Assembly: GCF_000186865.1 (NCBI RefSeq)
Contig: NW_008705562.1
Span: 3,167,953-3,231,952 of the forward strand
Direction: 5' to 3'
Length of the DNA: 64,000 nucleotides
Source of the DNA: Aureococcus anophagefferens
Lineage: Eukaryota > Sar > Pelagophyceae > Pelagomonadales > Pelagomonadaceae
Within the stretch, counting starts at the first letter, position 1; every line of letters starts with the position of its first letter. This document shows, piece after piece, positions 7,182 to 16,188 of this stretch. A model generated the notes under the pieces. The model made no database searches, was not told the origin of the DNA, and saw only the letters and a list, made by a program, of their open reading frames with translations. Position numbers and translations under genes: made by a program.

Positions 7182-9056
7182 TCAGTCCATGCGGATCATG
7201 CCCCCGGCCTGGAACGGGTTCTCGCCGCGCGGCATCTGGCCGCCGCGCTTGCCGGTGCCGTTGCAGTCGTACATCTGGTGCATGGTCAGGTTGCGCTTGA
7301 GCATGGTCGACAGCTTCTCCTGCTCCTCCTCGTAGGCGTCCATGTCGTCGAACTGGCCCTGCAAGTCGTCCTCGCGGAGCGCGACGGGCGCGGGCGCGTT
7401 CGCGTGGACCGCGCGCTTGAGCCTGCCGTCGTAGTAGGCCGGGTCGTGGAGCCAGGGCTTCGTCTTCCGGAGGCGGTCGTCGATCTCCTTGCCGTAGAGC
7501 AGGGGCGCCTTCTTCGGGCCCGAAACCGCCGTCGGGTCCGCGGCGTCCGTGACGTCGATGGGCCCGTCGGGCTCGTCCGTGAACGACTGCTTCAGGCCCG
7601 CGAAGATGCCCGTCTTCTTCTCCGCGGCGTTCTTCGCGGCCTTGGCCTTCTGCAGGCGGTCCATGGTCAGGCGCACGTCGCGGTAGACGCTCTTCGCCGC
7701 CTTCTTGTCGTCGTCGGAGTACTTTTTTTTCTCGACGACGGTCTTCGCGTCTAGCGCCGCGCGCTTCAGGTCGTCGACGGCGTCGGCCCAGCGCTCCAGG
7801 TCCGCGCGCGCGGCGCCGCGCCGCAGGTGCGCGCGCGCGTACCAGACGAGCGGAAACGCGTCGCGGCTCCGCGGCGCGAAGCCGAGGGCCTTCGTGAGGC
7901 AGACGTCCTCGTCGGCGTAGGTCCGCCGCTTCCGCGCGCACAGCGCGACGTTCAACAATAGGGGCACGACCAAGTCGCGCTCGACGTCCTTCTTCGCCTC
8001 GTCGGGCGGCTTCCACTCGATGATGGCCTCCTGGACCTTCTGGATGGCCCGCGTGTAGAGCGCCTCGGCCCGGCGCCACTTGCCCGCGCGCGCGGCCGTC
8101 GAGCCGCGCGCCTTGAGCTCGCCCGCGGCCTCGAACGCGTCCGCGTGGCCCTCCTCCGTCGCCACGCGGTCCAAAATCTCCTCGAGCTCGACGGCGAAGC
8201 GGCAGAGCGCGCCGGAGCCCGCGGGCGCGCCCTCGCTCAGGCTGAACTCGCCCGACGCTACGACGACGGCGGCCTCGCCGGGCCGCATCGACAGCAGCGC
8301 GGTCTCGACGCCCTCGCAGAGGTCGTGGTCGCCGCCGAGCTCGCGGACCTTCGCGTCCGTCGTCTTGAGGGACGCGACGAGCGCGTCCTCGGCGACGTCG
8401 TCCGAGGCCTGGGCCACGCGGCAGCGCACGCGGTCGCCGAAGCGCGGCCGGCGCGGCTTGCCGTCCTTGGTCAGCCGCCCGAGCGCGACGCGCTTCTTCC
8501 GCGCGGCGCCGGACGTCAGCGGCGGGCCCGGCGTGCGCTGCGCCGCCGGCGGGCACCAGGGGTTCGTGCTCGGCCGCGGCGCCACGACGCGCTCCTCGCG
8601 CACGAAGTGGAGCTCGACGGTCGCGGACCGGCCCTCGCCGCAGTCGACGCGCGCGGCCTCGCCGCGGCGCATGTCGAGGAGCGCGGCGTCGATGGCGCCG
8701 CGCCAGGGCTCGTCCGCGGGCACGGGGTCCGCGACGACGAGCACGGCGCGCGTCGCGCCCGCGATCTCGCGGCCCTCGCGGTCCTCGACGGCGTACGTCA
8801 CGACGGCCTCGGCGCCCGCCGCGGGCCGCACGCTCCCGCAGAGGCTGCGGTGCGCCGGCGGCTTGAGCACCTCGACGCCCGCCCGGCCCTTCTCGAAGTC
8901 CTCGACGACCTTCCACTTGCGGTCGCGCTCCGCGATCTCGTCGCGCGTGTAGCCGCCGGCGCGGCCGCCGCAAAAGTCCTCGTCCTCGCTCTCGCCGGCC
9001 TCGGGGTCCTCGCCGAAGTAGACGCGCCATTTCAAGGCCTCCGCCGTCGACGCCAT
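7182..9056 (-). CDS. FKBP-type peptidyl-prolyl isomerase-like protein with TPR region
   Basis: A 624-residue protein arranged like the large immunophilins (FKBP51/52). Two FKBP-like segments are seen: about residues 60-150 (ending DAALLDMRRGEAARV) and about residues 195-290 (VETALLSMRPGEAAVV, then FAVELEEI). A TPR region follows (about residues 305-440, with WRRAEALYTRAI and a four-block pattern), as used to bind Hsp90. Both FKBP segments lack several aromatic active-site residues, so isomerase activity is doubtful. A long C-terminal extension (about residues 480-624) holds a GIFAGLKQSF stretch and an acidic helix, and has no assignment. Likely cytosolic chaperone partner. Confidence 0.8.
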   Translation of the reverse strand: MASTAEALKWRVYFGEDPEAGESEDEDFCGGRAGGYTRDEIAERDRKWKVVEDFEKGRAGVEVLKPPAHRSLCGSVRPAAGAEAVVTYAVEDREGREIAGATRAVLVVADPVPADEPWRGAIDAALLDMRRGEAARVDCGEGRSATVELHFVREERVVAPRPSTNPWCPPAAQRTPGPPLTSGAARKKRVALGRLTKDGKPRRPRFGDRVRCRVAQASDDVAEDALVASLKTTDAKVRELGGDHDLCEGVETALLSMRPGEAAVVVASGEFSLSEGAPAGSGALCRFAVELEEILDRVATEEGHADAFEAAGELKARGSTAARAGKWRRAEALYTRAIQKVQEAIIEWKPPDEAKKDVERDLVVPLLLNVALCARKRRTYADEDVCLTKALGFAPRSRDAFPLVWYARAHLRRGAARADLERWADAVDDLKRAALDAKTVVEKKKYSDDDKKAAKSVYRDVRLTMDRLQKAKAAKNAAEKKTGIFAGLKQSFTDEPDGPIDVTDAADPTAVSGPKKAPLLYGKEIDDRLRKTKPWLHDPAYYDGRLKRAVHANAPAPVALREDDLQGQFDDMDAYEEEQEKLSTMLKRNLTMHQMYDCNGTGKRGGQMPRGENPFQAGGMIRMD

Positions 9057-9514
9057 CGTCGTGTTTAGTTGCGCGGGCTACGACGTCTCGTGCCACAAGG
9101 CGACAGCGTCCGGAGGCGAGTGGTGCCAGCAGCGCTCGGCCGGAGCGGAGCGCTTCCGTCGCTTCGGCGCCGACCGCGGTCGACGCCTGCCGCGGCCTGC
9201 GTCGATGGCATCCGTCGGACCGCCGCACGTGGAGAAAGGCCCCAACCGGACTCCGCCGGCATTCCGACGGCTCCTACCGCAGGGCGATAGAATGTCGCTA
9301 AGGACTCCCCCTATAATCTATTCGAGTTCAAGTCCACGCGCCGCGCAAACGTCGTCGGACCCGGGGAAATTTATTTTAATAAAGCTTAAGCTTAATGTAG
9401 AAAAACCTAATCCTAGTTTCGTAATAAAGTCATTATTGTCGAGCTACGAATCATCGTAAATGAGCTAAGCTTCAACCCGTTTAAACCCGTGGGGGCAGCC
9501 ATCGCTGGGCAGCG
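9057..9514. other. 458-bp intergenic region, no gene seen
   Basis: The left part is GC-rich. Bases 9360-9480 are AT-rich (aataaagcttaagcttaatg, a short palindrome around AAGCTTAAGCTT), which is unusual here. It lies upstream of both flanking genes and may be promoter sequence. No gene or RNA was recognised. Confidence 0.5.
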
Positions 9515-9805
9515 ATGGAGCTCTTCACGCGCCTCCGGGACTCCTTCTCCTCGGCGATGTCGGGAGCGAGCTCGGGCACGGAGGACGCCGGCGACGGCGC
9601 CTACAACGCGGACCGGGACGAGCACCCGCAGCGCGCGCGCGGCGAGGCGGGGTCGCGCCCCGAGGACGGCGCGCGCAAGAAGGGCAAGAAGGCGACGCCC
9701 CCTTCTTCTCCGGTGCGCCGCATGAGCCTCGACCACGCGTCGGACTCCGACGAGATGCACGACGCCGTCGACACGGAGATGCGCAATCACACCCTTACGA
9801 GGTGA
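9515..9805 (+). CDS. small hydrophilic protein, unknown
   Basis: An open frame of 96 residues beginning at an ATG in fair context (gcgATGG). The product is rich in Ser, Asp, Glu, Lys and Arg, with a basic KKGKK patch, a proline/serine segment SSPVRRMSL that resembles a kinase site (RRMSL), and an acidic end. It has no membrane segment and no recognised domain. It could be a small regulatory protein or a chance frame in GC-rich DNA; the preceding AT-rich promoter-like stretch favours a real gene. Confidence 0.5.
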   Translation: MELFTRLRDSFSSAMSGASSGTEDAGDGAYNADRDEHPQRARGEAGSRPEDGARKKGKKATPPSSPVRRMSLDHASDSDEMHDAVDTEMRNHTLTR

Positions 9806-9922
9806 TCACCGTGCTGTAGACGTAGAGCCGCGGACTCGCGCGCAAGCTTTTCTTGATGCAACCTTGAAGCCTCCTTGGAGCTCCCCTGCGAGGCTCAGGT
9901 CGAGGTCTGAACTGGCCCAAGT

Positions 9923-10015
9923 CCCCTCGAGCGTCGCGCGTCCGCAGCCGCCAGGCCCCTCGTGCGTCGCGCGTCTGCAGCCCGCCAGGCCCCTCGCGCG
10001 CCGCGCGTCCGCAGC
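9923..10015. repeat. three tandem copies of a 33/34-bp repeat
   Basis: Units start at 9923, 9956 and 9990, each reading roughly cccctcgNgcgtcgcgcgtc, then ygcagcc(c)gccagg. The last unit is truncated and runs into the start codon at 10017. It lies in the 5' leader or promoter of the next gene. Confidence 0.85.
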
Positions 10016-10016
10016 C

Positions 10017-10688
10017 ATGAGTTCCAAGATACCAGACCTGGCGATCAAAGAGCTCAAGACCCTCATCAGCGTGGCGCGCCTCGAGCACAAGGACTGTCTC
10101 AGCCGCCCGGACCTCGAACGACGCGCGGGCGAAGCCGTCGCGCGGACGAGCGCGATGGTCGCTAGTCTCGATCTGAGCCAGCTCAAGACCGCCTCGGAAG
10201 TCTTCGGGGCGGCGCGGCGCGCTCAGGCCTCGGGATCCGAGCCCGACGTTCGGGCCGCGCTCGAGAACGCGTACGCTCGCGGCTCCGAGCTGCTTCCTCA
10301 GGGCATTCGCTTCTCCCTCATCGCGCAGCTCATTAAGATCCAGTGGGCCAAGGCCGGATTCGTCGCGGGCGCCGGGCCCTCGGAGCTCGGCTTGCCGCAG
10401 GGCGGCGTCATCGGCGGGGCCGACGACGATACTCTCTTCGGGCTCCTGGACGCGCGCGAGATTTATGTCCGCGCCCGCGAGGCGGCGCGCGCGCGACGCC
10501 CGGACGACTGGCTCGACGAGCCGTCGGTCGCCGCCGCGTGCGCCGGCGTCGAGGCGGCTCAAGCGAAGCTCGGTCTCACGCGAGAGACCATGGGCGCCGT
10601 GGCGGACCAGGTCGAGGGGCGGGACATCTACGGGAACCGGCTCTGGCACAGCCGGCTCGGCCGCAAACGCAGCGACTCGAAGTACTAG
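10017..10688 (+). CDS. SAP-like motif protein, unknown function
   Basis: 223 residues from the ATG at 10017. The N-terminal segment (about residues 5-40: LAIKELKTLI, then HKDCLSRPDLERRAG) fits the SAP-like/LEM-like helix-turn-helix pattern with a central Cys, seen in many algal proteins next to RING, PHD or chaperone domains. The rest is alpha-helical, with an acidic middle (GGADDDTLFGLLDAREIYVRAREA) and a basic C-terminus. No catalytic motif is visible. The open frame extends upstream to 9864 without an ATG, through the tandem repeat, so I start at the first ATG. Confidence 0.65.
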   Translation: MSSKIPDLAIKELKTLISVARLEHKDCLSRPDLERRAGEAVARTSAMVASLDLSQLKTASEVFGAARRAQASGSEPDVRAALENAYARGSELLPQGIRFSLIAQLIKIQWAKAGFVAGAGPSELGLPQGGVIGGADDDTLFGLLDAREIYVRAREAARARRPDDWLDEPSVAAACAGVEAAQAKLGLTRETMGAVADQVEGRDIYGNRLWHSRLGRKRSDSKY

Positions 10689-10770
10689 GCGGCTCGATAG
10701 CCTCCTCCCCTTTTTCTAAACCCCTCCTCGAACAACCCACCGCTCCCAACAAAATTGAACAAGATGATTA

Positions 10771-11634
10771 TCAGAAGGCCATCGCCGTCGCCATCGCCGG
10801 CTTCTCCTCCTCCTCGTCGTCGTAGGAGATGGCGACGCGGGCCTTGCGGCCCTTCTTTGGCCGTTTTTTGTCCTCGCGCGGCGGCGGCGGCGCGTCGTCG
10901 ACCGGCGCGCCGTCCTCGAGGCCCTCGGCGACGTCCTCCAGGTCCTCCATGTCGCTCTCGAAGTCCTCGGCGGCCTCGATGTACTCGACGAGGCGCTCCT
11001 CCTCCTCCTCGTCCTCGTACTCGGCCTCCATCTCCGCGAGCTCCAAATCCTGCGCGGAGTCGAGGGCCGCGTTGTAGTGCATCTCGGGGAAGTTGTAGAT
11101 GTCGCCGTAGGTGCCCTGCTTGAGCCGCTGGAGCAGCTCGCTCTCGATGGACTTGTTGAGCTTCGCGGCGACGAGCGCCTTGACCTCCTTCCGGTTCTCG
11201 CGGCGCTCGACCTTCTTGTGGACGACGGCCATGTGGGGCCGGCTCCGGAGCGCGAGCTTGCGCATGCGGATGAGGTACTGGTAGATGCGCGTGAGGCGCT
11301 GCTTGTTCCGGTGCTGGAGGAACTTGGGGAAGTGCTCGAGCTCCTCCGTCACGACGGCGAGCGCCTTCGCGTAGTTCCGGGGGAGCTTGATCTTCTGCCA
11401 GAGCTTCTTGGGCATGTGCGCGCGCTCGATGGTCTTGATCATGAGGTAGCAGCGGCCCTCGATCTCCCGGATCGTCGCGTAGCGCGAGTTCGCGAGCGGG
11501 CACGCGCTCTTGTTGCAGAGGCCCGTGACGTTCTGCTCGTTGCGGCAGAAGTTGTGGGTCTTCGACACCGTGCTCTTGAAGGAGCAGAAGTTCCCGTTCA
11601 GCGACTGCCAGATGAGCTCGTCGTTGATCGACAT
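10771..11634 (-). CDS. MAK16: MAK16 ribosome biogenesis protein
   Basis: A 287-residue orthologue of yeast Mak16, a nucleolar factor for 60S subunit assembly that acts with Rpf1 and associated factors. The family core is intact: an N-terminal DELIWQSLNGNFCSFK, the Cys cluster CRNEQNVTGLCNKSACPLANS (4 Cys that bind a metal or Fe-S centre), a REIEGRCYLMIKTIERAH stretch and the ...KFLQHRNKQRLTR region. The C-terminal third has the usual long acidic tract (about residues 200-250), then a basic PKKGRKAR stretch. Length is typical. It is transcribed divergently from the fucosyltransferase-like gene across about 280 bp. Confidence 0.97.
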   Translation of the reverse strand: MSINDELIWQSLNGNFCSFKSTVSKTHNFCRNEQNVTGLCNKSACPLANSRYATIREIEGRCYLMIKTIERAHMPKKLWQKIKLPRNYAKALAVVTEELEHFPKFLQHRNKQRLTRIYQYLIRMRKLALRSRPHMAVVHKKVERRENRKEVKALVAAKLNKSIESELLQRLKQGTYGDIYNFPEMHYNAALDSAQDLELAEMEAEYEDEEEEERLVEYIEAAEDFESDMEDLEDVAEGLEDGAPVDDAPPPPREDKKRPKKGRKARVAISYDDEEEEKPAMATAMAF

Positions 11635-11912
11635 GGTTCAGGGGCGGCGCGGCGCGGCGATGAACGACGGCGCGGCGGCGGCGCGGGGGCGAACGTCGCG
11701 GTGCTTTCGCGTCGCCGGCGCGTGCGCAGTGCTTCGGCGGCGTGGGGTAGCGGCGCGGGCGGTCGGGGGGCGGATTGGTGAGCTCACGCGCAGATAAAAG
11801 CGGGCCTCGACGATGCCCAGCCTATCGCTTGTCGAAGCAGCCGAAGTCGATGTGCACTCGATGTTTCCATGTTGCCCTCGCGCCGCACGATGGTAGCAGC
11901 CCCCGAATATAT

Positions 11913-13298
11913 ATGCGTCTCCTAGCGCTCGCGCTCGTCGCCTGCGCTGCCGCGCGCGGCCGACGGCGCCACCACCCGGCCGCGCCCGACGGCGAACGCG
12001 ACGACGACGACGAGCGCGCGGCGCGGCGGCGGCGGCGGCGGCACCGGCGCAGCTTCGACGACGACCAGACGAAGTGGGCGGCGGCGCTCGAGGCGTTCGC
12101 CTACAAGCCGACGACGCCGCCGCCCCCGGCATTCTGGGCGAGCTGGCCCGACGGCCACCGGAGCGGCGGCGTCGGCAACCAGCTCGAGCAGCTTCTGGGC
12201 CGCGCGCAGTGCTCGATGCGCGAGGGCGGCGGGAACAATCGCACCATGGTGCTGCCGGACCTCCGGTCGGACCGCGCGGCGCCGCCGCGGGCCTACCGCT
12301 TCGAGGACGTCTTCGACGTCGGCGCGCTGCGCGGCGTCGCTGACGTCGCGACGTGGCGCGACTTTTTACGAGCGTGCGATCGCGCGAGCTTGGTACGCGA
12401 GCGCGACGGCGACGTCCCGAACGCGACGTGCGGCGACGACGCCGCGTTCGCTAAAACGGCGCTGCACCGGCACGCGAAGGCTCTGGAACCGCCGAAAGCG
12501 ACGGAGGTCTGCGACGTCGGCGCGGACGCGCCCTTTACGGACGTGTTGCGAAATCTTCCCCGGTGCGCCGTCGGCGTCGACGCCAAGGCCTTCCAGCTCC
12601 TGGGCCCCTGCGCGCGCGACGTCGCGCCGGGCCGCCGCGCCTTCAAGTCCGGCCGCCCCTGCGCGGGCGTGGACGTCGCCCAGTCGCCCTGCGCGACGGG
12701 CTTCGATTGGTCCGCGACGCTTTCGAAAGCCGCGCTGGGCTTGGTCGCGCCCGCGCGCGCGGCCGCGCACCTCGCGCCCTGCGACGCGACGGCCGTCTCG
12801 CGCCTCGACGCGACGGAGCCCCGGGCGGGGCGCTTCCTGCGGGCGCTCGGCGCCGCGCCCGCGCTGCTGCCCGTCGCGCGGCGCCTGCGAACGTCGCTCT
12901 TCGGCGCGGAGCCCTACGACGCGGTCCACGTGCGCCTCGGCGACTTTGGGGACCTCTGCGGCGCCGCGGCGGACCCCGTGGACCGCAAGTACAAGTTCTG
13001 CCCGCCCGCGGACGACGAGCTGCGGCGGGTCTTCGGCGAACTCGAGAAATACGGCGAGACCGCGGCGCCCGTGCTCCTCCTGTCCGACGAGCCCGTCGAG
13101 GCCGCGCGGCGCCTCGGCGACGATGCGCGGCTCCGCATTCCGGCGAACGCCTCGCTCGTCGACGCGCCGCGCCTCGCGGTGGAGATGCACCTCGCGGCGC
13201 ACGCGCGGCTCTTCGTCGGCGTCGCGTGCTCGACCGTGAGCCAGCTCATCGTCAAGCGGCGCCAGGCCAAGGGACGGGACTACGTGCTCTGGCCGTAA
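11913..13298 (+). CDS. GDP-fucose O-fucosyltransferase-like secretory protein
   Basis: 461 residues from the ATG at 11913, directly after a TATA-like aatatatat. A signal peptide or anchor (MRLLALALVACAAA) is followed by a basic stem and a catalytic region. Motifs match GDP-fucose transferases of the POFUT type: SGGVGNQLEQLLG near residue 85 (nucleotide-binding GGxxNQ-like loop) and VHVRLGDF near residue 340, which carries the conserved Arg. It ends with a hydrophobic-Ser pattern (FVGVACSTVSQLI) resembling the fucosyltransferase C-terminal motif. It probably acts on glycoproteins in the ER or Golgi. Several Cys could form disulfides. The exact acceptor is unknown. A further in-frame start lies upstream at 11775 (non-ATG). 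Confidence 0.7.
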   Translation: MRLLALALVACAAARGRRRHHPAAPDGERDDDDERAARRRRRRHRRSFDDDQTKWAAALEAFAYKPTTPPPPAFWASWPDGHRSGGVGNQLEQLLGRAQCSMREGGGNNRTMVLPDLRSDRAAPPRAYRFEDVFDVGALRGVADVATWRDFLRACDRASLVRERDGDVPNATCGDDAAFAKTALHRHAKALEPPKATEVCDVGADAPFTDVLRNLPRCAVGVDAKAFQLLGPCARDVAPGRRAFKSGRPCAGVDVAQSPCATGFDWSATLSKAALGLVAPARAAAHLAPCDATAVSRLDATEPRAGRFLRALGAAPALLPVARRLRTSLFGAEPYDAVHVRLGDFGDLCGAAADPVDRKYKFCPPADDELRRVFGELEKYGETAAPVLLLSDEPVEAARRLGDDARLRIPANASLVDAPRLAVEMHLAAHARLFVGVACSTVSQLIVKRRQAKGRDYVLWP

Positions 13299-13356
13299 CA
13301 GACGTGCGCGGTTTAGGGAGGGGCGGCGATGCGAGGGGGGGGCGGCGCCTGCTGGC

Positions 13357-14982
13357 TCAGAGGCTCGTGACGGGTGGCCGCCGCGGCGGGAGCCGCTTCG
13401 GCGGGTGCCGCTTGATGCCCTCGAGCGCGTCTTCGCCGTCGTCGGCGGACCCCGGCATCTGGCCGCCGAACATGGGCTTGAAGTAGCGGTTGTCGATCTC
13501 GCGCCACGCGCCGTGGATGCCCAGCCCGCCCGGGCTCCGGGGCCCGTCGCGGTCGCCGCCGCCGCCGCCGCGCTCCTCGCGGTCGTCGGCGATGTTCATG
13601 AGCTCGTACTGCTGCGACGTGAGGGGCGTCGCGGCGTCGTCGTCGTCGCCGTCGGCCTCGCCGTGCGTCCGCTTCATGCCGCTGAGCCGGATCACGGACT
13701 CCGTGAGACCGCCGCAGACGAGGGTCGTGAAGATGACGATGGACAGCGTCGTCGTCTCGTAGACGTCCTTGTGGGGGCCGGGCATGTTCTGGGACAGCGC
13801 GAAGGCGATGGCCCCGCGGAGCCCCGCGAACCAGATGACCAGCTGCATGCGGAGCGGGATCTTCACGGACCGCGTCGCGTTCGAGAGGAACGACAGGGGG
13901 AAGACGTTGCAGGCCCGCGCGAAGGAGCAGAAGAGGATCGCGAGGAAGATGAACGTGCCGTCCCAGGACTTGAAGCGGCCCGTGAAGAAGCCCATGCCCA
14001 TGTACATGAACACGAACGACTCCGCGACGGTGCTGAGCGCGGAGAAGATCTCCTCGGCCGTGACCTGGCTCGTCTTCGACAGGTTGTAGGAGTTGTAGTG
14101 GGCCAACACGATGCCGCAGAAGAAGAGCGCCATGATGCCCGAGAGCTCGATGGACTCCGCGAGCGCGTACGCGCCGTAGGCGAAGAGGAACAACAGCGAG
14201 ATCTCGTACTTGGGGTAGTCGCGGATCCGCGTGTGGCGGAAGATGTAGGAGCAGATGAGGCCCGTGATGACGCCGATGAAGACGGACCCGAGCGACACGC
14301 CCAGGAACTCGACGAGCGCGACGGGGATCTTCGACTGGTCGAGCTCCTCGCCCTCCTCGTAGTAGTTGTAGAACGTGCGAAACAGCACGATGGCCACGGC
14401 GTCGTTGAGCACGGACTCGCCGAAGACCAGGCTGTACAACAAAGGGTCGCAGTTGAGCTCCGGCGAGCCCATGATGCTCAGCGTCGCGACGGGGTCCACG
14501 GCCGAGATGAGCGCGCCGAAGAGCAGCGCCTCCATCGGGTTCGTGCCGTCGATGTCGATGATGCCCGCCTTGCCGCAGGCGAAGGTCAGGTAGCCGACGA
14601 CGAAGGTCGACACGACGGTGCCGAAGACCGCGTAGGCCGTGATCGTGCCCAAATTTCGGAAGAAGTTCTTCCGGCGGAGCGTGTAGCCCGCCTCGAAGAT
14701 GATGGGCGGCAGCAGCATGAAGAAGAAGAGCTCGGGCTGGAAGCTCAGGAAGTTGAGCTCCTCGTCGCTGTGCGTGATGAGCCGCGCGATGCCCCCGACG
14801 ACGAGGCCCACGCAGAGCGCCGCCGACGACTCGGGCATGAAGTAGAACCGGTACTTCTTGATGAGGTACGCGCTCAGGATGCAGAGGCCCAGGACGACGA
14901 CCAGGAGGAGCGTGTTCAGCGCGTGGAACTCGTGCTCGCCGTCGTCCTGCTCGAGGCGCCGGCCCTCGGCCCACGGGAACAT
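13357..14982 (-). CDS. Na+/H+ exchanger (NHE/NHX family)
   Basis: A 541-residue antiporter with about 11-12 hydrophobic segments between residues 20 and 440. Diagnostic blocks are present: FFFMLLPPIIFEAGY (amiloride-binding type, residues ~90-105), ALISAVDPVATLSI and FGESVLNDAVAIVLF, which hold the transport-site Asp residues, and a later FAGLRGAIAFAL. This places it with the eukaryotic intracellular NHE6/7/9 or plant NHX5/6 group. It exchanges Na+ or K+ for protons, likely on Golgi, endosome or plasma membrane. The C-terminal ~100 residues are hydrophilic and acidic/Gly-rich, and shorter than in regulated plasma-membrane NHEs. Confidence 0.95.
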   Translation of the reverse strand: MFPWAEGRRLEQDDGEHEFHALNTLLLVVVLGLCILSAYLIKKYRFYFMPESSAALCVGLVVGGIARLITHSDEELNFLSFQPELFFFMLLPPIIFEAGYTLRRKNFFRNLGTITAYAVFGTVVSTFVVGYLTFACGKAGIIDIDGTNPMEALLFGALISAVDPVATLSIMGSPELNCDPLLYSLVFGESVLNDAVAIVLFRTFYNYYEEGEELDQSKIPVALVEFLGVSLGSVFIGVITGLICSYIFRHTRIRDYPKYEISLLFLFAYGAYALAESIELSGIMALFFCGIVLAHYNSYNLSKTSQVTAEEIFSALSTVAESFVFMYMGMGFFTGRFKSWDGTFIFLAILFCSFARACNVFPLSFLSNATRSVKIPLRMQLVIWFAGLRGAIAFALSQNMPGPHKDVYETTTLSIVIFTTLVCGGLTESVIRLSGMKRTHGEADGDDDDAATPLTSQQYELMNIADDREERGGGGGDRDGPRSPGGLGIHGAWREIDNRYFKPMFGGQMPGSADDGEDALEGIKRHPPKRLPPRRPPVTSL

Positions 14983-15611
14983 GGTGCGAGCGAAAGTGAA
15001 ACTCAGGGAGAGCGCTCTGTGGCAGAGGGCGTCGCCGATTTAGACGGTGTTTTTGGACGGCGTCGGCGCGAGGAAATGGTCGAGCGCGTCGCGTCGCGTC
15101 GAGTAGCGGTCTACGCTGCCGTGAACGCGGTCAATGCGCGCGCGTCGCGGCCGGCGTCGAGGTCGCGGCACAGCCCGAGACCGAGGTAACATCACCCTGG
15201 CGAGGGTTAGTCTCAGGCGATCGGCGACTCCCCGGCTAGCATCGCCGCTCCGTATGGCGCCGTGTCCGCTGCAATTTTGATGAGAGCGTCGATCGTCGAT
15301 CGAGAGGCGACGCGGCTGTTGACGACTAGCGAAGCACGATTCGACGGCGGCGCCGCACGCCGCAAAAATCGCGACGCGGAAGCCGTCGCCGTAGCGGCGC
15401 ACGCTGGCCGGACGGCGCGTCGAGACGGCGGCGCGCGCGGCCCGCCGGTCGGGTGGCGGCGCTCCGCACGGACCGTTGCCGCCGCTGCTGCCGCGCTGCG
15501 ACCGACGGACGACGAACGAGAGAACCCCCGGGGGCGACGGACGCGCGCCCGAGAGACCGCCCCGAAGCGCCGCGCGCGATCGCCCGACGCCGCGCCCCTC
15601 CCCAGGCAAAG
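14983..15611. other. 629-bp divergent intergenic region
   Basis: Lies between the NHE gene (minus) and RPL27 (plus) and holds both promoters. No other gene was recognised. Just before the RPL27 ATG is a pyrimidine-rich cgcccctccccag stretch, which could be a leader element or the acceptor of a 5' UTR intron. I cannot decide which. Confidence 0.5.
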
Positions 15612-16040
15612 ATGGGCGTCATCAAGAGCGGCAAGGTCGTCATCGTGCTCCAGGGCCGCTTCGCGGGCCACAAGGCCATCGTCGTCAAGGCCTACGACGA
15701 GGGCACGCCCGACAAGAAGTTTGCGCACGCGGTCGTCGCGGGCATCGACCGCTACCCGCGCAAGGTCACGCGGTCCATGTCCAAGGACAAGATCGTCAAG
15801 CGCACGAAGATGAAGCCCTTCCTCAAGGCCATCAACTACACCCACCTCATGCCCACGCGCTACGTCGTCGACCTCGACCTCAAGAAGATCGTCGAGGAGA
15901 ACGGCCTCAAGGAGGGCCGATCCGAGGCGCGCAAGGCGATCAAGAAGGTCTTCGAGGAGCGGTACCACAACCAGTCCAGCGCGAAGAAGGAGAAGAAGGC
16001 CACGGGCGTCTCCTACTTCTACAAGAAGATGGCGTTCTAG
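15612..16040 (+). CDS. RPL27: 60S ribosomal protein L27 (eL27)
   Basis: 142 residues, close to the family length of about 136. It is clear eL27: an N-terminal MGVIKSGKVVIVLQGRFAGH KOW-type segment, AIVVKAYDEGTPDKKF, a basic middle with IDRYPRKV, and a C-terminal end of the FYKKMAF type. The start is the ATG at 15612; the open frame upstream is GC-rich leader without ribosomal similarity. Cytosolic ribosome, large subunit. It has no intron and would be expected to be highly expressed. Confidence 0.98.
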   Translation: MGVIKSGKVVIVLQGRFAGHKAIVVKAYDEGTPDKKFAHAVVAGIDRYPRKVTRSMSKDKIVKRTKMKPFLKAINYTHLMPTRYVVDLDLKKIVEENGLKEGRSEARKAIKKVFEERYHNQSSAKKEKKATGVSYFYKKMAF

Positions 16041-16188
16041 GCTCGTGTCGTCCCTTCGTAACTTCGCGCCCCCTTAGTTCCCCGTCGTCGACCGGTCTGC
16101 GACCGCGCCGGGCGACTTGCCCCTTGACACGCACGGCCGCCGCGAGGTTACGTCTTCACGGCCACGCGGTCGCCTCTAGCGGTCGCCG

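Noticed and set aside
9061..9459. 132-codon plus-strand open frame
   Set aside because: No domain, starts in the 5' flank of the FKBP/TPR gene, and its end runs through AT-rich sequence.
9515..9880. TGA after the small ORF at 9515 as a second selenocysteine codon
   Set aside because: The frame after TGA soon ends, shows no conserved motif, and I found no SECIS-like hairpin downstream.
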